DNA from: an uncultured Flavobacteriales bacterium
GTDB lineage: Bacteria > Bacteroidota > Bacteroidia > Flavobacteriales_D > Crocinitomicaceae
Length of the DNA stretch: 62,863 nt
NCBI GenBank assembly: GCA_913020765.1
Contig: CAJWAO010000004.1
Coordinates: 1-62,863 of the forward strand
Direction: 5' to 3'
Part shown: piece after piece, positions 43,973 through 53,364 of the stretch
How positions within the stretch are numbered: the stretch's first letter is position 1
How the letters are laid out: the number at the start of each line of letters is the position of its first letter
Program-made: the position numbers and the translations under genes
The notes under the pieces: model-generated
Told to the model about the DNA's origin: nothing
Seen by the model: the letters and a program-made list of their open reading frames with translations, nothing else
Database searches by the model: none

Positions 43973-44611
43973 CTATTTTTTTCGTAAAACGGTCAATCCG
44001 TCGCGCAGAGGAAGCAGAAGTACCTCCACCCTACTATCATCGATTAGGGCTTTATTAAATGACTTGAGCGCAAGCGTATCAGCATCATTCTCATCGGGAT
44101 CAATAACTTTTCCTGACCACAATACATTGTCAGCAATAATGTAACCACCCGAATTTAGATTTGGAAAAGTCATATCGTAGTATTTTTGATAATTTTCCTT
44201 ATCCGCATCGATAAAAATTAGATCCCATTTTTGCTCGAGCTTTGGTAAAATAGAGAGTGCATTTCCCTGTATCATCTTAATTTTTGATGCGAATTCTGAT
44301 CTAGAAAAATAAGCATTGACTCGATCAATTAGCTCAATATTCTTATCTATGGTTATGAGTACTCCATCATCTGTAAGACCCTCGGCCAGACATAAAGCAG
44401 AATAACCGGTATATGTACCTATCTCTAAAATAGAATTCGGACAAATCATTTTGGAAAGCATACTCAGTGCCCTTCCTTGAAGATGTCCGCTAAGCATTCT
44501 TGGTTGCAAAACCTCCAAATAAGTATCTCTTCTTATTTGTTCTAAAAGAGGACTTTCGGGTGATGTATGGGCCTCAGCGTATTGCTCAATTTGAGGGTCT
44601 AAAAAATTCAT
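43973..44611 (-). CDS. O-methyltransferase (family 3, TrmR/COMT-like)
   Basis: SAM-dependent methyltransferase of 212 residues from the ATG at 44611 (MNFLDPQIEQYAEAHTSPES); a TTG three codons upstream is less likely. Motif I is ILEIGTYTGYSALCLAEGL, and metal/catalytic residues are in LIFIDADKENYQKYYD and IIADNVLWSG. The family contains catechol and caffeoyl-CoA methyltransferases and the tRNA 5-hydroxyuridine methyltransferase TrmR. Pairing with mnmD, another wobble-uridine enzyme, favours a tRNA role, which is inference. Confidence 0.85.
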   Translation of the reverse strand: MNFLDPQIEQYAEAHTSPESPLLEQIRRDTYLEVLQPRMLSGHLQGRALSMLSKMICPNSILEIGTYTGYSALCLAEGLTDDGVLITIDKNIELIDRVNAYFSRSEFASKIKMIQGNALSILPKLEQKWDLIFIDADKENYQKYYDMTFPNLNSGGYIIADNVLWSGKVIDPDENDADTLALKSFNKALIDDSRVEVLLLPLRDGLTVLRKK

Positions 44612-44628
44612 GCGCTTCAAGTTTGAAG

Positions 44629-44636
44629 CAAAGATA
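44629..44636 (-). promoter_or_regulatory. Candidate -7 box of the O-methyltransferase-mnmD pair
   Basis: The minus strand reads TATCTTTG, matching TAnnTTTG, 17 bases before the ATG at 44611. No TTG is seen at the expected distance upstream. It supports the ATG at 44611. Confidence 0.4.
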
Positions 44637-44757
44637 AAGAAAGCATGAACCTTTCTAACGACATTTAGCTATATTAAGTTCCATCATTGAACTCCTTCTG
44701 GATTGAAATGATGGGATTGAAAGATAAATTCTAACTTTACATCCGTTAAAATTAGTT

Positions 44758-47373
44758 ATGACAGTTACCGAAATACGAAAATCATTTTTTGATTTCTTTG
44801 AAAAAAAGGGCCATCAAATTGTTCCTTCTGCACCTATGGTTGTGAAAGACGACCCAACCCTCATGTTTATTAATGCAGGAATGAATCAATTCAAGGACTT
44901 TTTTCTTGGTAATGAAGTTCCTGATATTAGAAAAGTCGCCAATAGCCAAAAATGCTTAAGGGTATCAGGTAAGCACAACGACCTAGATGAGGTGGGTGTA
45001 GATACATACCACCATACGATGTTTGAAATGCTTGGAAACTGGTCATTTGGTGATTACTTTAAAACAGAAGCTATAAGCATGGCTTGGGAGCTTCTAACAG
45101 AGGTATATGCGCTTCCGAAAGATAGACTCTACGTCACTGTATTTGAAGGTGACAAAAGAGATGGTGTCTCTGTCGATCAAGAATCGATTGATTTATGGAA
45201 AAAGCACATTGACTCAGATAGGATTATCAAAGCGCCAAAAAAAGATAACTTTTGGGAAATGGGGGATATTGGACCATGTGGCCCATGTACTGAAATTCAT
45301 ATGGATTTAAGACCTGATAATGACCGTATTGAAAAAGATGGTAAAGCCCTTGTAAATAAAGACCATCCACAGGTTATTGAAATATGGAATCTTGTATTTA
45401 TTCAATATAATCGTAATGCAGATAATTCGCTTACAAACCTACCCGAAACGCACGTTGATACGGGAATGGGATTAGAAAGGCTTGCAATGGCCCTACAGGG
45501 CAAACAATCCAATTATGATATCGATTTATTTCAATCAATTATCCAAAAGATAGAATCGCTTTCGGATATAAAATATGGTACATCCGAGGAAACAGACATC
45601 GCATTAAGGGTCATCGCAGATCACATTCGAGCAATTTCTTTTTCCATTGCAGACGGACAGCTCCCTTCTAATACTGGCGCTGGCTACGTCATTAGAAGGA
45701 TATTAAGAAGAGCCGTAAGGTATGCCTACCAAACCTTAAGCTTAAAAGAACCCTTCATGGGTGAACTCGTTCCTGTTTTAATACAACAAATGTCAGAGGC
45801 TTATCCCGAGCTTAAAACCCAAGCTAGCATCATAAAAAAGGTAGTCACAGAGGAAGAACAAAGTTTCCACAGGACACTGGCGCAAGGCATTAAACGAATG
45901 GACCAGCTAATCAAAAAATATTCTGCTAAAAACGAATCATTGATTCAAGGTGAAGAGGTTTTTGAATTATATGATACTTATGGCTTCCCATTAGACCTAA
46001 CATCACTTATCGCAAGAGAAAATAAACTCTCGATAGATGAAAAAGGGTTTGACAGCTCACTCAAGGCTCAAAAAGAAAGATCTCGGAAAGCTGCAAGTAT
46101 GGAGGTTCAAGACTGGGTAATTGTCAACGATACCAAAGAATCCACATTATTTCTAGGATATGATGAACTCACAGCTCATGTCAAGATTTCAAAATACCGA
46201 GAAATAAATCAGAAGGGAAAAATATTTTATCAAATTGTTCTCGATAAAACCCCCTTCTACCCTGAGGGTGGTGGACAGATTGGCGACCAAGGATCACTCA
46301 TTTTTGAGAACAATAGCACACCTGTTTTTGACACGAAAAAAGAAAACAATCTAATCGTTCATTTCACGAGAGAGCTGCCTAAAGACATTACCCAAGAATT
46401 CATGGCGAGTGTGAACGTTTCAAAAAGAAATAACTTAGCAAAAAACCACACGGCGACGCACCTTCTCCATCACGCGCTTAAGACTGTTTTAGGGCCCCAT
46501 GTAGAGCAGAAAGGTTCATTGGTACAACCTAATTCACTCCGATTTGATTTCTCTCACTTTACGAAAGTCACTGCGAAAGAACTTGAGAATATTGAATCCT
46601 TGGTTTTACAAAACATTGAAGCAAACATCCCGCAAGAGGAATTTAGAAATATACCTTTAGAAGAAGCAAAAGAAATGGGTGCAATTGCCTTATTCGGGGA
46701 GAAATATGGAAAAGAAGTTCGGGTAATAAAATTCGATAATTCCATTGAGCTTTGCGGTGGGACTCATGTCGCATCCACGAATAGCATTGGGATGTTCAAA
46801 ATTACGGCTGAAACTGCCGTTGCTTCAGGTATCAGAAGGATAGAGGCCATCTGTGGAGATTCAGCGAATACTTTCTTTAGAGAGAGAACAACAAAATATG
46901 AAGCGGCAGCGTCCTTACTCAATAAGCCTAAAAACCTTGCACAAGCCATTCAAGATTTAATGACCAAAAACCAAGAATTGTCCAAGCAAATTGAGAACCT
47001 TCAAAAGGGAAATACCAAAAGAATAAAAGGCGCTTTGCAAGAGAAAATATTCATAGAAGAAGGTATTAATTTCCTAAACGAAATTGTTGAGCTCCCCTCC
47101 TCAAGTGTTAAAGATATTTTATTTCAACTTAAAGGAGAAATAAACAACTTTATCGGTATCGTTGGAAATATCGATGGAGATAAATGTGGCTTACATATTA
47201 TTATATCTGACAATTTAGTCAAAGAAAAAGCATTCAATGCGGCAAATTGGATTAAAGAAACGAGCCACTACATACAAGGTGGAGGCGGTGGTCAGGCATT
47301 TTATGCATCAGCAGGCGGTAGAAATGCAACTGGCCTACAACAGGCCATCGATTACGTAAAAGAGATAATCTAG
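44758..47373 (+). CDS. alaS: Alanyl-tRNA synthetase
   Basis: Charges tRNA-Ala. At 871 residues it is full length. The class II catalytic core starts VTEIRKSFFDFFEKKGH and includes FINAGMNQFKDFFLG. The editing domain carries the zinc motif HTATH (His564, His568) with CGGTHV (Cys666). The C-terminal domain has the glycine-rich GGGGGQAFYASAGG. Upstream, TAACTTTA at 44732-44739 differs by one base from the -7 consensus. It converges with the flippase gene after 13 bases. Confidence 0.98.
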   Translation: MTVTEIRKSFFDFFEKKGHQIVPSAPMVVKDDPTLMFINAGMNQFKDFFLGNEVPDIRKVANSQKCLRVSGKHNDLDEVGVDTYHHTMFEMLGNWSFGDYFKTEAISMAWELLTEVYALPKDRLYVTVFEGDKRDGVSVDQESIDLWKKHIDSDRIIKAPKKDNFWEMGDIGPCGPCTEIHMDLRPDNDRIEKDGKALVNKDHPQVIEIWNLVFIQYNRNADNSLTNLPETHVDTGMGLERLAMALQGKQSNYDIDLFQSIIQKIESLSDIKYGTSEETDIALRVIADHIRAISFSIADGQLPSNTGAGYVIRRILRRAVRYAYQTLSLKEPFMGELVPVLIQQMSEAYPELKTQASIIKKVVTEEEQSFHRTLAQGIKRMDQLIKKYSAKNESLIQGEEVFELYDTYGFPLDLTSLIARENKLSIDEKGFDSSLKAQKERSRKAASMEVQDWVIVNDTKESTLFLGYDELTAHVKISKYREINQKGKIFYQIVLDKTPFYPEGGGQIGDQGSLIFENNSTPVFDTKKENNLIVHFTRELPKDITQEFMASVNVSKRNNLAKNHTATHLLHHALKTVLGPHVEQKGSLVQPNSLRFDFSHFTKVTAKELENIESLVLQNIEANIPQEEFRNIPLEEAKEMGAIALFGEKYGKEVRVIKFDNSIELCGGTHVASTNSIGMFKITAETAVASGIRRIEAICGDSANTFFRERTTKYEAAASLLNKPKNLAQAIQDLMTKNQELSKQIENLQKGNTKRIKGALQEKIFIEEGINFLNEIVELPSSSVKDILFQLKGEINNFIGIVGNIDGDKCGLHIIISDNLVKEKAFNAANWIKETSHYIQGGGGGQAFYASAGGRNATGLQQAIDYVKEII

Positions 47374-47386
47374 ACGGGCCTAGTAA

Positions 47387-48871
47387 TTATGAAGTCTTGA
47401 TAAACCTAAAGACCTTGTTGAGGTAATTCTTGGTTTCGGGTTCTAAATTTAGTATCAGTATGGTTCCAAAGAAAATAAGGCCTGTGATAAATGTCCTCAA
47501 AATAAATTGAATCCAAATATTCAAATCAAACATTGGAATATTTACAACTACAATGATACTAGTTATACCCAAAATTATAATCAATAACTGTCTCCAGGTA
47601 AATGGATGAATCGAGTAAGCAAAGTAAACGAAAAGTAACCTTCCTAGATTATATAATATTAGCGCTATTGCAGTTGATATTGCGGCACCTACAATTCCAT
47701 AAATTGGAATTAAATAAAGATTAAGAAAATATACAATACCGATGAGACTGAAGGTGAATATTAAATCATACCTATATTTTTTAGAAGAAGTAAATATGTG
47801 CCCATTCAAACCGAAATACATATCTAGTAAGCGCCCCATCATAAGAAAGAAAAATACCCAAATACCTTCTGAAAATTCAGGTTTAAGAAATGAAAATAAG
47901 AAATCAATATTTACCCATGTGAAGATGAATAAACCCAAGCCAACCACCAATGACACGGAACTAACCTGTCGATAAAGTAAGCGCATGTTAGAGAAATCTC
48001 TATTTTTCCAATGCTCAGAAATTATGGGTGAGCTAACCCGAATTAACGATTTGTAAGGCACCTGCAATGCACTGGTTAAAAATACGACAGTCGTGTATAC
48101 CCCTGTTGCTTTCAATCCAATGAATTGGGCAATCATAATCACATCGAGCGCATTCACCAAAACCCTTCCTAACGTATTCATGTAATTAAATGCAGAATAA
48201 TTGAATATGATTTTTTTAAACCTTTTTGAAATATTGATCTTTTTGGGATTGATGAATAATTCGCCTAGGTACTTCAAATAAATGATTAAAACCAAAGGAG
48301 GTACAAAAAAAACAAGACTATGCGCAACAACAAAATCCTCAAAATCAATCCAATCTAACCAAAAGAACAATAACAATAGACTAACGACCAGACGGAGTAC
48401 AATATCCATTGCCAAAACTGAGATGACATTTTTAAATAAAGAACGCAGGTAAACCTCCAGAACCAAATACATGAGATAGCCAACCCCAAGAGGTATCACC
48501 CATAGATAAAAGTCAAGAAATAGTGGGGATTTTGATTCATAGATATCCTCAATATTAGATCGAAATACCAAGAAAAAAAAGGTGACAATTGCAATACCTA
48601 AAAAAGTCATTAACAGAGAGAAACTTAAGAAACCATGGTGGTTATTTTCTTTGTTTTTAAAAAATGGAAAGAATTTCCAAATACTGTACACCGCGCCAAA
48701 ATTTGAGAATTGAGCAAATAGAACGCCCAAGGAAAAAACCAAGTTGACCACGCCAATTTGTTCAGTAGAAAAAACCAATAAAAAAAATAAACCCTTATTG
48801 AGATACCCTAAGATCAATCCAAAAGAGGAGATTATTGTTGTTCTTAACGCATCTTTTTGTACTAAACCCAT
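47387..48871 (-). CDS. Polysaccharide flippase (MATE/MOP-type)
   Basis: Integral membrane protein of about 494 residues with 12-14 hydrophobic helices, of the oligosaccharide flippase (Wzx-like) branch of the MOP superfamily. Visible are the N-terminal FGLILGYLNKGLFFLLVF and the central ALDVIMIAQFIGLKATGVYTTVVFL. It would move lipid-linked saccharide units across the inner membrane. I choose the ATG at 48871 because a full promoter ends 10 bases before it; the upstream ATG at 48904 would place that promoter inside the gene. Confidence 0.85.
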   Translation of the reverse strand: MGLVQKDALRTTIISSFGLILGYLNKGLFFLLVFSTEQIGVVNLVFSLGVLFAQFSNFGAVYSIWKFFPFFKNKENNHHGFLSFSLLMTFLGIAIVTFFFLVFRSNIEDIYESKSPLFLDFYLWVIPLGVGYLMYLVLEVYLRSLFKNVISVLAMDIVLRLVVSLLLLFFWLDWIDFEDFVVAHSLVFFVPPLVLIIYLKYLGELFINPKKINISKRFKKIIFNYSAFNYMNTLGRVLVNALDVIMIAQFIGLKATGVYTTVVFLTSALQVPYKSLIRVSSPIISEHWKNRDFSNMRLLYRQVSSVSLVVGLGLFIFTWVNIDFLFSFLKPEFSEGIWVFFFLMMGRLLDMYFGLNGHIFTSSKKYRYDLIFTFSLIGIVYFLNLYLIPIYGIVGAAISTAIALILYNLGRLLFVYFAYSIHPFTWRQLLIIILGITSIIVVVNIPMFDLNIWIQFILRTFITGLIFFGTILILNLEPETKNYLNKVFRFIKTS

Positions 48872-48880
48872 AGCTACTAA

Positions 48881-48912
48881 CAAATATAAACGTTCAAATG
48901 ACAACTATCCAA
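48881..48912 (-). promoter_or_regulatory. Promoter of the flippase gene
   Basis: On the minus strand TTG (48912-48910), 21 bases, then TATATTTG (48888-48881). The ATG at 48871 is 9 bases past the -7 box, so the leader is only a few bases. Confidence 0.6.
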
Positions 48913-49029
48913 TAAATAACATTGATAAGCAAATCCCCGTCGCGTATTCAAGAAGATTTGAGCTTATATATCGACCTATCAAAATATTTGGGCTTCGCTT
49001 ATTATCCTTAAATTTATTCCAATTTTAAA

Positions 49030-50337
49030 GTGAAAAAAGTTTTAATCATAACATATAGTTGGCCACCTGCTGGAGGCATTGGTGTTTTACGCTGCTTAAA
49101 GTTTGTAAAATACCTGCGTGACTTTGGATGGGAGCCAATTGTACTAACAGCAGAAAACCCATCTTATCAGTTTCTTGATCATGACAATATAAAGGAGATT
49201 CCTGAAGGAATTGAAATACATAAAGTTCCTATTTTTGAACCCATTAACGCTTTCAAAAAAATCACAGGAAGAAAAAAGGACGCACCTCTTCAGAACATAA
49301 CTAACAATTCATCGAAGAGAAGGTCCATTATAGATAAGTTTGGAATGTGGGTACGAGGAAACTTCTTTATCCCTGACGCAAGAAGTGCCTGGATAAAACC
49401 ATGTGTAAGTTATCTAGACAACTATTTAGAAAATAACCAAATTGACGCTATTTTGACAGATGGCCCTCCCCATACAAATACTGTGATTGGAATGCGTATT
49501 TCTCAAAAGCATGGGATTCCTTGGCTAGCGGATTTTCAGGACCCTTGGACACAGGTAGACTACTATAGTGAATTGTATATTGGAAAACGTGCAGATAGAA
49601 TTCACAGAGCATTGGAACAAGAGGTGTTTCACACAGCGAAGAAAATCACTATCGCTAGTCCCTCATGGAAAAAGGATCTGGAATCGATTGGAGGTAAAAA
49701 CGTAGATGTAATTTATTACGGTTTCGACGAAACAGATTTTATTGACTTTTCTCCAAAACAGGAAGATTCATTTGTAATATTCCATGGAGGATTATTAGGA
49801 GAAGACAGGAATCCAGAAACTTTTTTCTCAGTGATAAGAGAATTAATCAATCTCCACCCTTTAATGGGAAGTAAGATTAAATTGAAGTTTGCTGGTGAAG
49901 TAGATTTGACGGTAAAAAATAGTTTAAGGAAGCACAATCTTTTAAAATATACAGAAATGATGGGCATGATTCCGCGCAAACAAGTGATTAAAGAATATGA
50001 AAAGGCCTCCCTCCTACTTTTACCTATCAATAAGGCAGATAATGCTATGGGGAGAATCCCTGGAAAGTTATTTGAGATATTGAGGACTGGTAAAAACATT
50101 CTAGTCTTGGGACCGGATGATGGAGATGTTAAATCAATTGTTGAAATGGAAAAAAGAGGACGTTCATTCGAATATGACAATAAGGATTTACTGATGTCTT
50201 ATTTGAGCAATTTACTTTTAAACAAAAGTGAAAATATCAATTTTAAGGGCAACATTGATAGGTATTCGAATAGAATGATTACAGGAAAGATTGCGAAATA
50301 CCTCGATGAAATGATTTATGCCAAAAAAAATGCTTAA
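49030..50337 (+). CDS. Glycosyltransferase, GT4 type
   Basis: 435-residue GT-B glycosyltransferase. It opens KKVLIITYSWPPAGGIGVLRCLKF, with the glycine-rich acceptor loop of GT4 enzymes, and has LADFQDPWTQ near 170. The donor-binding half contains VIYYGFDETDF and a late AMGRIPGKLFEILRTGKNIL with the conserved glutamate. It begins at GTG 49030; no ATG lies close by. It overlaps the next gene by 20 bases, forming a three-gene plus-strand group. Confidence 0.87.
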   Translation: MKKVLIITYSWPPAGGIGVLRCLKFVKYLRDFGWEPIVLTAENPSYQFLDHDNIKEIPEGIEIHKVPIFEPINAFKKITGRKKDAPLQNITNNSSKRRSIIDKFGMWVRGNFFIPDARSAWIKPCVSYLDNYLENNQIDAILTDGPPHTNTVIGMRISQKHGIPWLADFQDPWTQVDYYSELYIGKRADRIHRALEQEVFHTAKKITIASPSWKKDLESIGGKNVDVIYYGFDETDFIDFSPKQEDSFVIFHGGLLGEDRNPETFFSVIRELINLHPLMGSKIKLKFAGEVDLTVKNSLRKHNLLKYTEMMGMIPRKQVIKEYEKASLLLLPINKADNAMGRIPGKLFEILRTGKNILVLGPDDGDVKSIVEMEKRGRSFEYDNKDLLMSYLSNLLLNKSENINFKGNIDRYSNRMITGKIAKYLDEMIYAKKNA

Positions 50338-51517
50338 AAAAGTAATATCATACATTCACATTTTGTTCTGCTGGACCATTATTGCTCCGCTTAACATCTT
50401 TGTAAGAAGAGAAAGAGGATTAACGGTTGTCATTGGGAAATTATCAGGAGAAATAGCTGATAATACGAAATACTTATTGATTCATGGGATTCGGGAAAAT
50501 AAAAATATCCGTTTCCTAACAAAGAGTGCAGCCGTGCTTAACGCAAACAGCGACATCAAAAAACACATTGTCTTATTTGGGAGTCTAAAAGGAGTTCTAA
50601 CACTGCTAAGAGCATCGCAAATTGTAGTTGATTACTCTCATTGGTCATATCGAAACCCGATTTACTTCTTTCTTTCCCTAAAAGCAAAAAAAGTGCATTT
50701 ATGGCACGGACTTACCTTTAAACCTGTCGAGCTCGGTTTAATTGCAAAGGGAATTCCTTATCTCAAATCGCGCCTCTTTAGACATATTGTCAACTATGAT
50801 TTGATGGTTTCAACCTCCAATTTCTGGACTGAGCACCTCTATAAAAAATATTTTTTAGCTAAAGATGTTGAGAATTATGGATACCCAAGAAATGATGTTC
50901 TTTTCAGAAAACCTGACCAACTGGACCTTATCGGAGTCGACCTAAACAAGTTTAATATGCTAAAAAAGGCCAAAGAAAAGGGCTATAAACTAGCGATCTA
51001 TTCTCCTACGTTTAGGGATGATGGAAGCGACGCATTTTCGAGTGGAAATTTAAATCTTGAAAAACTAAATATCTTTCTCAGCAAGCACAATATCATATTG
51101 ATCTTGAAGATGCATCCACACAATGCCCATGTATACGAGGATCTATCCAATATCTTGAATTATGGTAAAGATTTCGACATCTATCCTGTGATGTCATTGT
51201 CCGATATGATGATTACAGATTACTCTTCTATATATATCGATTATTTAATAATTGATCGCCCAATCGTATTTTTCAACTACGATTACGAAAAATATTTAGA
51301 GAAAAATAGAAAATTACAAACGAAATTCTTAGACACAATTCCAGGAGTTATTACAAGAGAACAAGAAGGTTTAGAACAAGCAATACTTGACCACTTAATT
51401 TCTTGCAAGGATTCACATAAAGGAGATCGTACGAAATTGAAAGAGACCTCCTATGAATTCTTTGATGGAAATAGCGCTAAAAGGATTTTTTGTAAGTTTG
51501 AGCAATGGCAAAAATAG
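50318..51517 (+). CDS. CDP-glycerol glycerophosphotransferase family protein (TagB/TagF-like)
   Basis: 399-residue GT-B-fold transferase. It has a membrane-associating N-terminus (IHILFCWTIIAPLNIFV), the conserved HLWHGLTFKP, LKMHPHN, and the donor-site MITDYSSIYIDYLIIDRPIVFFNYD. In Gram-positives this family builds teichoic acids; in Gram-negatives it adds glycerol- or ribitol-phosphate to capsules and O-antigens. Starts at 50318 or 50330 are both possible. It overlaps its neighbours by 20 and 13 bases. Confidence 0.86.
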   Translation: MPKKMLKKVISYIHILFCWTIIAPLNIFVRRERGLTVVIGKLSGEIADNTKYLLIHGIRENKNIRFLTKSAAVLNANSDIKKHIVLFGSLKGVLTLLRASQIVVDYSHWSYRNPIYFFLSLKAKKVHLWHGLTFKPVELGLIAKGIPYLKSRLFRHIVNYDLMVSTSNFWTEHLYKKYFLAKDVENYGYPRNDVLFRKPDQLDLIGVDLNKFNMLKKAKEKGYKLAIYSPTFRDDGSDAFSSGNLNLEKLNIFLSKHNIILILKMHPHNAHVYEDLSNILNYGKDFDIYPVMSLSDMMITDYSSIYIDYLIIDRPIVFFNYDYEKYLEKNRKLQTKFLDTIPGVITREQEGLEQAILDHLISCKDSHKGDRTKLKETSYEFFDGNSAKRIFCKFEQWQK

Positions 51518-52611
51518 TATTTGTATATCTCGAAGAGCCCTACTTTATTTTTCATTCAATCGGCTTGGCCATTGAGCTTGCAAAAAGAAAAGAAAACGAG
51601 GTAAGTATACTGTTTAATTCCAGAAACGAGAGGGATTTGAGAGAATTTTTACCTATCAATCATTCTATCAAATTAACAAGGGTAACTCCCCCCTGGATCG
51701 TTGCGCTTCCTTTATATATTGAAATTAAATTAAATTATCGAAAATCGATTTTCAAAAAATATAAAGAAGTCTTAGCGCAGCAAGATGTATTCATATCAAG
51801 TCTCTATAATGACTTGATCATCCGTGAAGTTATTGCACCAAAAAAAATAGCAATGGTCTATACAGCTCATGGACCTGCAAATCGCCAATACTGCTTCAAT
51901 GATATTGTAAAACAGTTTGACTTCTTTTTCTGTGCTAGCAAAAAAGAAGCTGAAATTCGACGGGAAATGGGACAAGTAAAAGCAAATAACCATTGTGTTG
52001 GAGGTTATTTAAAGCTTGATGTTGCTCAACCGAAAAAATTAAATGTGTTCCATGATGATCGTGAGGTGGTTTTATATAATCCGCACTGGGATAAAAAGCT
52101 GAGCTCTTTTTTTAAATATGGTTTTGATATTTTAGACTTCTTCAAGGACCATCCAACAATGAATTTAATATTTGCTCCGCACGCTTTGCTCACAAAACGA
52201 AATCTTTTACTGCGCCTCAGACTAAAGCGTTATGAGAAATATGCGAATATTCACATGGATTTTGGGTCAAATAGGAGCCATGATTTTTCTTATGTAAAGG
52301 CCGCAAATATTTATCTCGGGGATGTGAGCAGTCAAGCACTAGAGTTCTGCCTACTTGAACCAAGAAGATGTATCTTCATAGATGTGAACCAAAACAAAAG
52401 CTCGCGTTACATTTCGTGGGGCCTTGGTGATGTGTATGCTAATGATTTTAATATGGCCAGCGCATTAAACCAATTGGATGCTTCATATGATAATGCTTAC
52501 AAAGCAAAGCAAAAATGCATTGTAGAAGATGTTTTTACAATACCTAAAGAAAAAACGAGCACTGAAACGTTCGCAGATGAGCTATCCTTATTTATAGCCT
52601 CCAATAGCTAA
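51505..52611 (+). CDS. Glycerophosphotransferase-like GT-B protein
   Basis: 368 residues, more distantly related to the CDP-glycerol transferase group. It shows MVYTAHGPANR in the position of the family's HG motif, LIFAPHALL, and YLGDVSSQALEFCLLEPRRCIFIDVN at the donor site. No membrane segment is seen. With the previous gene it makes an adjacent pair, as in systems where one enzyme primes and another extends a polyol-phosphate chain; that division of labour is inferred. Confidence 0.72.
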   Translation: MAKIVFVYLEEPYFIFHSIGLAIELAKRKENEVSILFNSRNERDLREFLPINHSIKLTRVTPPWIVALPLYIEIKLNYRKSIFKKYKEVLAQQDVFISSLYNDLIIREVIAPKKIAMVYTAHGPANRQYCFNDIVKQFDFFFCASKKEAEIRREMGQVKANNHCVGGYLKLDVAQPKKLNVFHDDREVVLYNPHWDKKLSSFFKYGFDILDFFKDHPTMNLIFAPHALLTKRNLLLRLRLKRYEKYANIHMDFGSNRSHDFSYVKAANIYLGDVSSQALEFCLLEPRRCIFIDVNQNKSSRYISWGLGDVYANDFNMASALNQLDASYDNAYKAKQKCIVEDVFTIPKEKTSTETFADELSLFIASNS

Positions 52612-52635
52612 ACATTGCTCTAATTTTTACTGAAA

Positions 52636-53253
52636 TTACTTCTGAACAATGACACGTATCACGATGGGGTCCTCGGATTTATAGACCGCCAAGCCCTTAG
52701 ACTGAATCTTATAGAGTATCTTAAATCCAGCTGTCTCTAATCTCGAAATGAATGAATCAAATTCTACAAATCGACGGTAATGGTCAGTGACAAAAGAATT
52801 ATCAGTTAAAGCCTCTCCTTGACCAAAAAGTTCATCATGTACGCTTCTAATTTCGATATAGAAGAGACCTCGCTCCTTCAAAGCACGGTATGCCCATTTC
52901 AAGGTTCTAATTTCTTGTTCTAAGTTGACAGAATGTAAAGTGAATCGAGAATAAATATGCGCTACCAATTGTCTCTCACCTAAATTCGTGAAATCTGCCT
53001 CTTCAAAGGATAAATTTTCGGTTTTATAATGCTTATTAAGATACTCAACCTCATTCTTACATTGATCAAATGCAACAATATTTACACCAAATTTCTCAAA
53101 GAAGATACTGTCTCTGCCATTTCCACAACCCAATTCGTATAAAGTTTCATTTTTCTTCAAAAACGGTAAGACAAATCTGGCAAAGGGAGACTCCTCACCT
53201 GGATCTTGATTGTTTTTATAATAGTCTTCCCAATAGTTTAAATACGTATTCAT
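52636..53253 (-). CDS. Class I SAM-dependent methyltransferase
   Basis: 205 residues with LYELGCGNGRDSIFFEKFG (motif I), IVAFDQ and the motif IV region IYSRFTLHSVN. The N-terminal YWEDYYKNNQDPGEESPFARFV is typical of methyltransferases found in surface-polysaccharide clusters with CDP-glycerol-type transferases. It faces that cluster and probably modifies its product, which is inference. A TAACTTTG box lies 22 bases upstream. Confidence 0.78.
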   Translation of the reverse strand: MNTYLNYWEDYYKNNQDPGEESPFARFVLPFLKKNETLYELGCGNGRDSIFFEKFGVNIVAFDQCKNEVEYLNKHYKTENLSFEEADFTNLGERQLVAHIYSRFTLHSVNLEQEIRTLKWAYRALKERGLFYIEIRSVHDELFGQGEALTDNSFVTDHYRRFVEFDSFISRLETAGFKILYKIQSKGLAVYKSEDPIVIRVIVQK

Positions 53254-53275
53254 ATTTGACTTGAAATTTTGATGA

Positions 53276-53283
53276 CAAAGTTA
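53276..53283 (-). promoter_or_regulatory. Candidate -7 box of the methyltransferase gene
   Basis: The minus strand reads TAACTTTG, matching TAnnTTTG, 22 bases before the ATG at 53253. The nearest TTG is 25 bases upstream of it, slightly beyond the usual range. Confidence 0.4.
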
Positions 53284-53364
53284 TTGCTTTTCTATTACTG
53301 ATGGCATACAAGTCAACTAGTTTATTAATGCGTCTTGATTCTTCGTTTTTTTTTGCGATTCATC

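Noticed and set aside
44732-44739. TAACTTTA upstream of alaS as a promoter
   Set aside because: One base off the -7 consensus and no TTG at a suitable distance; mentioned in the alaS entry but not listed as a site.
47370-47385. Palindrome CTAG...CTAG between alaS and the flippase gene
   Set aside because: Only 4 base pairs with a 6-base loop and no T tract; too weak for a terminator call.
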